The translations under genes were made by a program, and so were the position numbers. Below, one piece after another: positions 23,238 through 32,600 of a DNA stretch of 64,000 bases. The first letter of the stretch is position 1. Each line of letters opens with the position of its first letter. The notes under the pieces were generated by a model. That model saw nothing but the letters and a program-made list of their open reading frames with translations, made no database searches and was not told where the DNA came from. Source of the stretch: Liolophura sinensis (lineage: Eukaryota; Mollusca; Polyplacophora; Chitonida; Chitonidae); contig NC_088306.1 of NCBI RefSeq assembly GCF_032854445.1, positions 23,221,764 through 23,285,763 on the forward strand, given 5' to 3'.

Positions 23238-26200
23238 GTAGGCTTGTGAAACACACTAAGTTTGTGATAATTATACACAAAAAAAGGTGAATGGGATGGG
23301 AAAGGCATTGAGCTGTTTAATAACAAAATGCACAGGAATGGTCGTCATCAAATGGTTTTCCAAGGTTTCCTCCGCACTGGAAACCTTGAAAACCTTTTCA
23401 CCGCGGTGGAAACCCACGTGACACTTCGTGAATCGATCTGAGATATCAGACTCAGCATCCTAGGAAGCGTATGTTCATCAGATCAAAGACTGCGAATAAG
23501 TGAGTGTGCTTGGGGTTTAACGTCAACTTTTCAGTCATATGACGACGAAGGAATCCTTATGTTGTATGTAATGTGCCTCCTTGACGCAGGACAGATTTCC
23601 ACCGCTCCTTTCTCCTAGGGCTGCTGAGGCGACTTACCGAAGGTAAGTAAGCCGAGCGGCTTTAAACTGATTAAACTGATACGGGTCAACCAGTCGTTGC
23701 ACTATCCACTATCACCAAGTTACAACTTCAAGTTGTACCTCTTTTAATGTCCTAGGTGTGACTCGACCCAGGATTGACCCTGGATCTACCGCTCCCGAAG
23801 CGGACGCTCTATCCGGGCCGGTATCTCAGATCGAGGTTAAGTGTCACCAGGATTCCATCACAGTGAGAAATTTTCTCCGCGGTAATCCTTTTCCCTGCGG
23901 TTTCCACCGCGGTGGACAGGTGTCCAATGCGGAAAAAATTTTTCAACGCAGATATGAATGTTACACCGTGGAGAAAACCTTTCCACTGCGGAGGAATGGT
24001 CCACACCGCGGAGTTATGTTTTTTCGAAGTTTATAGCTGAATTTGTCAATTTTGTCCACAATTTTGTGTTTGGGTTAATTCGCTTTCCCATGTACTTTTC
24101 CATATTCCCTTCTTTGTTCGTAATAATAAGCTTTCATTACAAAAACCACAGAAAATCATTAAAAAATGTTTAAAGTTCCGAATGGCACCATAACCGGCAG
24201 ACAAAACAGTTCTCTCATCAAGTTGAACTGAAGTTGCACACCCGCAAAATTCTGACCTCGCTGCCGAGCATCCTGTTCCAGCCAAATGTGGTAAAAGTAA
24301 CTCTGTTGCCTGTTATACTTCAGTTGAAATCGCAAATGCGATCTTTTTAAAAAAGTTTACAGTCAGTGTTCTAATTCTTGCACACAACTTGGCTGACTCC
24401 TCGCTTTTCGTAAAACAGTAGCTGTTATTGACTTTAGACAATACATCTGTACATCCAAGATTCTTTAAAAACAAATTATCCGGATTCCTCTGCCCATGAA
24501 CCGCGTTGTTGTGATGTAACTGGCGTTGAACACCACTTGAATAAATACATATAAAGTAAATACATTTTGCAACAAAATATCACTGACCTTTAAACACTCA
24601 CCATCTATTTAAGTAATATGAGTACAATCTCCTCACTGTGCTTACAATCAAAGGTAAATTAACTGAAACAAAAACAAAAAAAACTATAGTCTTATAAAAC
24701 GTTTTATGAATAGTTATAATTATGACGTCACCCGCGGCAATGAGTTCTTGTTGTCGAAACTGCATTTTTCTCACAATATAAAAGTCTGACATGTCACTGT
24801 ATAGAACTTGTGGTGTTACGTATCACTAGCAAAAGGCAATTTTGATGGTGAATACTACTGATTTTACAGAGAGGTGAATATAGGCAACAAGTTAAAGGAA
24901 ACGCACTATACTCTAAAAAGCATGTATTAAATTTAAAAGAAAGTCTGTTGTTTGAGCGTTTCTAGAATATATTCTGGTATTCCAGCAAATTATTGTGTTA
25001 AATATAGTTTTCTTAAGTATTATATATATATAGCAACTTTTTCTATTCCAGTTTCGCTAGATGTGAAAATTTCACATAGGACAGTGACTGTAGGCTATGA
25101 TGAGTCCCTCGACATGAATATGGGACCAAAAATCCGTATTCGGTTTTCTCAGAATTCCTCGGAAGAATTTCAAAGACATCATCCTGGTTCTTTGGTTGCC
25201 ATGGAGAGCCGCCACAGAGCGGAAGTCCAGCGGGAAACTGGTCGCGCCCAGAACGCCACAGGTTCTGTCGGCAGGCCTGACATCAACTTGGGCGCAACTA
25301 ATGACGTAATAGGATCTGGCTTGAAACAAGCAAAGGTCTTGATCCTGGCTTACTATCGCAGTGGTTCCACGCTCACTGGAAGTTTCTTCAACAGTCTGCC
25401 TGGAGTTTTCTACACCTTTGAGCCTCTCCATGCCGTGTTCAAGAACGCTGACCGCCAGAGGAGCCTGAAGTACTTTAGCGGAAAAGTTAGGTAGGGTGCT
25501 TGGCCTGTGAAGCGACTCTGTCTTGAGACTGACTCATATTAGCTTTATTTACGCGTGGACTCATGATATGCAACACCAACATGTCCACAACTGGATTTAC
25601 AAACATATTCATGTTTACGTTAGGCACTCCGGTTTCCTCCGCCCGTCAGATTGACTGACGGATAGCTACAATCAAGCAGGTGTTTTCTAAGGACCATCGA
25701 CCCAAAAAACCTGATTGCCGATGTGTAGGTAAAAAATTCTAAAGAACAGCGCTAAGCAAAAATCATATAAATATACTAATAAATAAATAGGAGTGAAATG
25801 TTCTGTGGGGTCATGGGTAAAATCCCCAATGAAAGTTAAAGAAAAAAATAATCAAACATTTGATTCTTTAAAGATTTTTTTCTTTCACAGAACAGCGCCA
25901 AAGTGGGAAGAGATAAGCAACCTTTCTCTTGAAATCCTACAAGCTTTTTACAGCTGTGACTTAGAGGCTCTCGACTGGCACACCATAACAAGCGGTTTTG
26001 GAGCAAAGTCTACTGCTTACGCCGAATACATAGGATGCCTGAGGAGTACCCCGTTGAACTCTAACAACAGGGAAAACGTCAGACGAAACTGCCTGCCTGG
26101 CTTAATCCAAAGGTGTAAATCCTCTAAAACCATAGTGGTTAAGACAATTCGTGTTCATATGACCTTAGCTGAGGAACTGCTCAAGGTGATTCCAGATTTG

Positions 26201-26746
26201 AAAATAGTCCACTTGATGCGCGATCCGCGTGGAATGGCCTGTTCACTACAGCGCAAGCAGTGCCGAGGATCATTGGCCAATGTTAATGACATGTGCGCAC
26301 GCCTTACAACTGACGTTTTGCGTCGACGTGCTCTAGCGCATGTGCATCCTGAAAGCGTCTGTAGCGTCAAATACGAGGATATAATACAGACGCCACTGCG
26401 GACGGTGATGAATATGTTTAAATTTCTGGGACTAGTTTTCCATTCGGATGTCGCCAAATGGATATTCTATACTCTTTTTTCAGGTCACCAAAGCAACGGG
26501 CCGCTCAGTATAACAAAATCAAATTCCATAGCAACGGCCTATAACTGGACCAGAAGAATTCACTGGGATGTAGTGGATCGGTACCAACAGACATGCGCAG
26601 ACTTTCTGCGCGAGGAACATTATCCGGTTTTCTACGATATAGTTGACGTTCGAAAATTTAGAGTCACTGAAAGAAATTTAACGGAGCAGGTGTTGGAACT
26701 TCAGCAATTCTGGTCACAGAAAGATGGCGGCGACCTCGCAGTTTGA
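23136..26746 (+). CDS. Carbohydrate 6-O-sulfotransferase (GST/CHST1-7-like), three exons recognised
   Basis: Golgi type II enzyme that would move sulfate from PAPS to the 6-OH of Gal, GalNAc or GlcNAc residues. Exons: 23136-23237 (membrane anchor), 25052-25490, 25891-26746. Phases agree: the first ends in one base, which with TT of the second gives Val; the second ends AG and the third starts A, giving Arg. Together they encode 464 residues; the start Met lies in an upstream exon I could not fix. The 5'-PSB loop is YYRSGSTLTGSFFNSLPG followed by FEPL, and the 3'-PB site is LKIVHLMRDPRGMACS. The C-terminal family signature is SIATAYNWTRRIHWD. Exon 2 has N-glycosylation sequons in the stem (QNSS, QNAT). 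The second intron is 400 bp. The stop is TGA at 26744-26746. Paralogue of the gene at 109-919. Sugar specificity is unknown. Confidence 0.88.
23345..24018. mobile_element. Palindromic element rich in CCGCGG, split by a SINE B
   Basis: The left part (gtgacacttcg, gatctgagatatc at 23410-23450) is the inverted counterpart of gtatctcagatcgagg and gtgtcacc at 23821-23850. Both sides carry ttccaccgcggtggaaacc-like words, themselves palindromic, and further ones reach 24018 (caccgcggag). The SINE B at 23498-23820 sits between the arms. It lies in the first recognised intron of sulfotransferase 2. Confidence 0.55.
23498..23820 (-). repeat. SINE family B, nearly full-length
   Basis: Reverse copy of 16437-16797: gtgcttggggtttaacgtc, tatgacgacgaaggaatcc, catttccac-type body, then gtgtgactcgacccagg and the head cgctcccgaagcgg. 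Confidence 0.8.
24911..25012. mobile_element. MITE family M2 fragment next to sulfotransferase exon
   Basis: One arm of M2: actctaaaaagc, gaaagtctgttgtttgagcg, tagaatatattctgg, attgtgttaaatatag. It ends about 40 bp before the exon that starts at 25052, so it lies close to that exon's branch point and acceptor. Confidence 0.6.
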
Positions 26747-27196
26747 CAAAAATTGTTACGTAGGTATACAGCTGATTTGGTGTTGGTGTATAGGCCTATA
26801 AAATGATGACATGTTACCTTCGTGCAAATCTGGGGTCTTTAATTCCATGCATCAGTAAATCAGTACGACAGATTATGACACCATACGCTGACAGGAAATG
26901 TATATCTGCGTATGAAGTGTGAACAACAAAAGCAACGCTATAAACCTGACAAAACCAAACGGACGCTTAAAAGAAGGAATTCCGAACTGAAAAAACGACA
27001 GTTGCATGCGATGTTCCTAGGAAACACCAAAGAAGTACATATACCTAAAACCTAATGTACGCCTAGGCATTTGTCAAAGCAAGAGGAGTATTAAATTAAA
27101 GCCAAATGGGCCTTCCTTAAATATACCAAAGTATTTGCAGAGTTGGAATTGTTTACTTCGGATTAATTAAGTAACCTCTGGCAACTCCCGTCGCCT
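26747..27196. other. 3' flank of sulfotransferase 2
   Basis: No coding segment seen and no obvious canonical AATAAA close to the stop. Confidence 0.4.
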
Positions 27197-27300
27197 GGGG
27201 GCCATTGCATACTAGCGCTGCGTTATCACCCAGGAGTTTCTCACCACCTGGAAAGTTCTGCGGGTTTCCCCGGGGCTTTGCCCCGATTCCTCTCACCAAT
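27197..27300 (+). repeat. SINE family A fragment
   Basis: Shows ggggccattg, ctagcgctgcgttatcaccc, ctcaccacc, gggtttccccggggctttgc and cctctcaccaat. Partly deleted. Confidence 0.6.
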
Positions 27301-27440
27301 CACTTTGTCATTTGGCAACTATTACTCTTTGGTTGATCTTGTTTTACTGACATATACGAGTACGTACAATGTTGTTGCCAACAGGATTGACTGTTCATCT
27401 GGTGGACTAAGCATCCCCGAGGCCTGATCCACTGTTTGCG
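27301..27440 (+). repeat. Unclassified interspersed repeat H, copy 2
   Basis: Shares tttggcaactat, cttgttttact and tggtggactaagcatccc with 9935-10095. Confidence 0.5.
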
Positions 27441-27705
27441 TTATTGATTCAGAAATCTGACCTGGGTCGGGTCATACCAGAGGTTTTAAAAGTGGCACTC
27501 GTGTGGCAATTATGCAGAGAGGTTAGAGTAAGGAAGCAGTACTGGTTGCCCTGGTGTCAGTGGAATGTGACTGGGTGGTGTGTCACGTCTGGTCTTCGGC
27601 ATGATACCGCAGGAGAGGTAGCACTTAATGGACTCGCTCTGCCACAAGAAGACAAGCGTATATGTACATACATAAATGTGATGACATCAAAGCATCCTGA
27701 GTTAT
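27441..27705 (+). repeat. SINE family C
   Basis: Forward copy: gacctgggtcgggtcatacc, gaatgtgactgggtgg, tgtcacgtctgg, actcgctctgccac, then a diverged end. Adjacent to the A and H pieces, giving a composite of three families. Confidence 0.65.
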
Positions 27706-28067
27706 AATTCTACACCAGTCATCTCTAATAAATTGCTAACCATTTACACGAGCGCGGAAACAAAAGACAAAAACGAACATACGGTAAATGACAAAAGACT
27801 AGATTTCACAGGTTACATGTGACCATTTGCCAATTATCACGCTGTCTGACTCTATTTTCCAAGATGTATTCTCTTAAACTGTGTAAGCTGGCCCAGCAGT
27901 CTTCATATCGTGTTCTGCTGGAAGACGATCAAGACTAACTGTTCCATTTTTAAAACCATGTACCTCCACCTAATACGGGAGTTGGGGGGGAGGGCGTTAT
28001 ACGACTAACATATAACTAATGTCGTGATGGAATCCAGCTCTAGCAGTTTTGTTAGATAACTGGCGTT
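27706..28067. other. No feature recognised
   Basis: A short piece at about 27815-27850 (accatttgccaattatcac) resembles repeat H. Otherwise nothing. Confidence 0.35.
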
Positions 28068-28255
28068 GGGGCCGTGGCTCGGTTGGTTAGCGCGCTAGCG
28101 CAGCGTAATGCTCCAGAATTTAGATAAATTTATTTATTTATTTATTTGATTGGTGTTTTACGCCCTACTCAAGAACTCCTGGGTTATTACGCTGCGCTAG
28201 CGCGCTAACCAACTGAGCCACGGAGGCCCCGAATTTTAAATAAATAAATAAATAA
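28068..28255. repeat. Fold-back pair of SINE family A copies
   Basis: A forward head (28068-28114: gggccgtggctcggttggtt, cagcgtaatg) is followed by A-rich sequence. Then comes a complete but internally deleted reverse copy (28131-28232: gattggtgttttacgcc, ggttattacgctgcgctagc, gccacggaggcccc) and a (taaa)n tract. The two heads pair over about 44 bp and the taaa/ttta tracts pair as well, so the whole segment can fold on itself. Confidence 0.85.
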
Positions 28256-28340
28256 ATACCGTAACAAAATCATGTTTAATAATCCTGACAATTTCTAGAG
28301 GATATCGCTCAGATAGTTTGATCCCTATAATGAGATAAAA

Positions 28341-28428
28341 TTTATTACTTATTTGACTGATGTTTTACGCCGTACTCAAGAATATTTCGCTTATACAACA
28401 GCGGCCAGCATTATGGTGGGAGGAAATA
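28341..28428 (-). repeat. SINE family A, 3' half
   Basis: Shows ttacgccgtactcaagaata, cagcggccagcattatggtg and ggagg. Truncated before the head. Confidence 0.75.
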
Positions 28429-28721
28429 ATAAGATAAAATAGGCCTGAACCGCATACATATATGCAGGAAAATGAGTGTTAGGCCTATGTGTTTTACATG
28501 AACACTTGCTATAAATTAAGGTATATAACTGAGATACTTTAATTTATTATTGTTTTTTAGCATGGTATTTTGTATAACACAAATATGGACCTTTCAGTAT
28601 TTAACTGTACTGTACGTACAGGATTTGACGCATCGCGGATGGTACACACCTCTACTGACATCTACTTCCATTACAGTTACATACCGGTAGATATTTCTAA
28701 GTTATTGTGATGTTAATGTTA
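28429..28721. other. No feature recognised
   Basis: AT-rich, no supported gene. A gtga tetranucleotide run follows at 28724-28744. Confidence 0.35.
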
Positions 28722-29056
28722 TAAGTGAGTGAGTGAGTGAGTGCTTGGGATTTAACGTCGTGCTCAACAATTTTTCAATCATATGACAACGAAGGAATCC
28801 TTAGGGTGTATGTAATGTACCTCCTTGTTGCAGGACGGATTTCCACCGCTCTTTTATCTAGTGCTGCTTCACTGAGTCGACTTAGCGAAGACAAGTAAGA
28901 CGACCCGCCCGAACCATTATACTGATACGGTCAACCAGTCGTTGCACTACCCCCATCATGCTTAACGCCAAGCGAGAAACTTCCTCTTTTAAAGTCTTAG
29001 GTGTGACTCAACCCAGGATTGATCCTGGATCTACCGCTCCCGAAGGGACGCTCTAA
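28722..29056 (-). repeat. SINE family B, nearly full-length
   Basis: Begins with (gtga)n and gcttgggatttaacgtcg, then acgaaggaatccttagg, atttccaccgctctttta, ggtgtgactcaacccagg and ctaccgctcccgaaggg. Inverted relative to 16437-16797. Confidence 0.8.
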
Positions 29057-29107
29057 ATTTTATTAGTGAAACCACTGGATAAAACTCCAGTCTATGAAGT
29101 GAGGAAA

Positions 29108-29392
29108 GATGTACTTAAATAAATAATCTGTTAGATTTAGCAGAAAGTCTGTTGGTTGATAAATGCTAGAATGTATTCTTGTATTGCAGATATTATTGTG
29201 TTAAATTTCCGTTGACATTAACATATCATTCTGTTAAATATAGCACACCTATTCTACTAAATCAGCATAATGGCTGCATTAGACTAACAGGATATTTAAT
29301 GTAGAACATGACAGAGCGTTATGTTATAATATTGTAATGCATTCTAGGATAAGTCAAACTTCTGTTAAAATTTACAAATCATTTTTGGAGTG
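29108..29392. mobile_element. MITE family M2 copy upstream of the monoamine oxidase gene
   Basis: Shows gcagaaagtctgttgg, tgctagaatgtattc, tgttaaatatagcacac, agactaacaggata, aatgcattctagg, cttctgttaaaatt. Ends about 220 bp before the oxidase ATG. Confidence 0.65.
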
Positions 29393-29551
29393 ATGGAACG
29401 CACAATTCCATGTTTTCTTTCTTCCTTTCTTTGTTTCTTTCCTCTTCGCTCAGTATACGAATAGCTGTGCCAATCTGTTGACTCGCTGGGAGGATAGGCC
29501 TACACATCTACTTCAAAAATCTGGAGACCGAAGACAGGCGAAGGAGCCAAC

Positions 29552-29635
29552 ATGTGGTGTCCCCTGTGCACAGTGAGTCACATGACGTCCCACGTGACTA
29601 GCCACGGAATATGGCGGGAGAGGTTGACGTCGTAA
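29552..29635 (+). other. Upstream ORF overlapping the oxidase start
   Basis: An ATG at 29552 opens a 27-codon frame ([20 protein letters not shown]...) that passes over the oxidase ATG at 29611 in another frame and stops at 29633-29635. If the transcript starts upstream of 29552, scanning ribosomes meet this ATG first. Where transcription begins is not visible. Confidence 0.35.
29570..29600. promoter_or_regulatory. Cluster of E-box and CRE-like motifs before the oxidase start
   Basis: Within about 30 bp stand GTCACATGAC, TGACGTCC and CCCACGTGAC: two CANNTG boxes (CACATG and the palindromic CACGTG) around a CRE half-site. They lie 10-40 bp upstream of the ATG. bHLH-zip factors of the USF/MITF/TFEB class bind such boxes in animals. 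Use here is inference. Confidence 0.35.
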
Positions 29636-29656
29636 TTGTGGGAGCTGGTATAAGTG
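29611..29656 (+). CDS. MAO: Monoamine oxidase exon 1
   Basis: ATG start chosen because it gives [16 protein letters not shown], the N-terminal strand and glycine loop that binds the ADP part of FAD, at the distance from Met usual for MAO. The donor is GTAAGA, and the last G joins GT of exon 2 to complete the motif Gly. Confidence 0.85.
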
Positions 29657-32600
29657 GTAAGATGTCAATGGTTTCAGAGACTGTAGCGTTCTTATTGGTC
29701 AGGCGAATAGTTAATTTGGTGTTCAGTTCCTCCAGTATTGGATTGATTGGAATGAGAATCGCTGAAAGGCCAAGGAATACGCCGTGGAATGTTAACGTGG
29801 ATAGTGTCGGGATGTGGAGGAATTTGACAACGACAGTTACGTCCACCTATTGGGTTGCTCATAATCAAGATCAGAGTTAATTACTTTGGGCCAGATTCAG
29901 TAGAGGTGCTGAGGTGTAAGTGAGACCAGCATAGTTTTGAATAATTCTGATCGAATCCACATTCTGATCCAAGAGTGAAACAGCTTGAAGGCACAATAGT
30001 CTGGTGTCATGGGGCACTACTCGACCTGGTCACGGTTGACTGCCGCAATATTTTCCTCTCAGGGCATGCGCACAAGAGCTCAGGGCTATCTGGCATGAAG
30101 GCACATAGAGCGATTAAGCCTATAGGTCTACACATTGTATAATACCGCTCTGTGTCAAAAAAAAGTCGGAACATTGCTTTAAGGAAATTCCTCCTGGCAC
30201 GCAGTCGTGTTTATAAAAACCTCTGCACTTGTTAATTCTGAGGTTTACTTACCTGTTGATAATAGAAGAAACGCACTTTTTGCATGTTTGGGTGGAGTGG
30301 TATGTACACGTAGACTGTGAGACCTGTTGCTCAGCAGCTGCATGGGTAGGGCGGCGGGGTGACTTTAATAGATATTTACCTAATAGACAGAATTTACCCC
30401 GCTTCTGGCATTACCTGAGCTGATTAAATTGTTTCTATAAATTATGTGATCCACCTTATAAACTGAAGAAACGGTATGGCCTTTTGAAGTGAAAATTAAG
30501 GTAACCCTTGCTGTCCAGTAAAACTTGCACATAGCATGCAATTTTTGTTGCAAAGATTAAAAATTCCATTTCTCTCAATGTTGAATGCAAAACTTTGTAA
30601 TCGGTCACAATGAATAAAATAATGACCAGTACCTCGAGTTTGTTCCAGACCAAATTAGATAAACCGATTGTATCAACCACAAACATGTAAATTATCCGAT
30701 TTACCGAATGTTTTACAATAAGCTGATAAATCCATTAAATTCAGTAGCTGTAGATCAACATTTGTAACCATATAGACCTAAGAATTCCTGGAGATTTTGT
30801 TTTGTGTTGCATATAGGGCATAAAGGACGCTAATTAAGAACCGTCAACAACTCACGTGATTTTCATGAAAGCTTTTTCATTTTCTGCTTTGTTCGTGGGA
30901 TTCCAAGGTCAAGAGGCCAGCAAGTCCTTTCTTTGTCTTGTTCTCTTATTCTCCAATATACAACCGTCTTCAGTGTTCAAAACATTTATTTATTTTCATT
31001 TCAATCAAACAACCCAAACAGAAAGTACACAAACTTACAGGCATTGTCGGCAGATCTCAGCAACCTTAAGTCTGTATCAAAACACGTCGTGGCTGTCCGC
31101 TTGCGACTGGCTCAGGAACGCTTTCGCCAAGGCCTGACCAAGCCAGACAGCTCTAATCTGAGTGACCCCCCCATGGTGTCAGTAACATACATTGAACACT
31201 TTGAAGCCTCATAGTTGTGCCTCCATCTGTTTTACCTTCATGCTGATACTAATATATAACAAATATTCATTGTTTTACTTTGTTCAATTTTTATATCCGA
31301 TTTCAAACTATGTATCCCCTGTCTTTATTCTAATGGTAACAAACAAACTTGAGAGCAAGCACTATATTAAAAACAAGAAGTTTTATTCTTAACTTCCTAA
31401 TTCTCTATCTGGCCCATGTAAAGTAGCCCTGTTGTACATACCCCTACCTTTCAATTATATTGATGTTGTGAGTCGGATAGAACAACCTGGCAGTATAGGC
31501 TGAGACTCCGATCTGGCTTATATAAATACCTCTGAAGGGTAACTGAACTATGATTAATAAAAGAATAATAGAATAATTAAATTTATCAAATCACTGGTAT
31601 TTAAAAAAAAATTAAAAAACTAACTGATTAAGCAAAGCAGGAGTTAAGGATGGGTAGCCAACATCAAAAGAAACTGCAGATATGCAGATAGAAAAGTAAA
31701 ACACTGGAAATATGTCTGAATTATTCATTTACATTGGCTGTGGGAGGGTGACTTTGGTTTGGTGGGGGGGGGGGGGGGGGGTGAGGGAGGTGTTGGAGAT
31801 GGGGTGCTGGTGAGAACAGTTAGCCAGAGAAATTTCCAAAAATACAAGTATGCCTGAATTCTGGGTTTCTGTAGGTTTATCAGCTGCTAAACTTCTGACA
31901 GAGGAGTATGGAGTCACAGTGAAGGTGTTAGAAGCCAGAAACAGAGTCGGGGGAAGGACGTATACGGTTCAGGTTAAGTAAACCTTTAATGGACCTTATG
32001 CTCTAAAGTACATTATATAGCATATTACCTGTGGTATGAAGCCATTCATAACAATGTGTAAATACATGTATGTAGTGTAAAGCAACAATTCGTAACAATG
32101 TGTAAGTACATGTATGTAAGTACATGTATGAAGTGTCAAGCGACAATTCATATCAATGTGTAAATACATGTATGTGGTGTAAATCAACAATTCGTTACAA
32201 TGTGTAAATACATGTATGTAGTTTAAAGCAAGAATTCGTACAGTGTGTAAATACATGTATGTAGTGTAAATCAACAATTCGTAACAATGTGTAAATACAT
32301 GTATGTAGTTTAAAGCAAGAATTTGTAACAATGTGTAAATACATGTATGTAGTGTAAAGCAACAATTCATAACAAAGTGTAAATACATGTATGAAGTGTA
32401 AAGCAACAATTTCTTAATGGTGTAAATACATGTATGTAGTGTAAATCAACAATTCGTAACAATGTGTAAATACATGTATGTAGTTTAAAGCAACAATTCA
32501 TAACAATGTGTAAATACATGTATGTAGTTTAAAGCAACAATTCGTAACAATGTGTAAATACATGTATGTAGTGTAAATCAACAATTCGTAACAGTGTGTA

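Noticed and set aside
31996-32409. Reverse-strand frame with repeated TYMYLH
   Set aside because: Arises from the 44-bp minisatellite in MAO intron 2.
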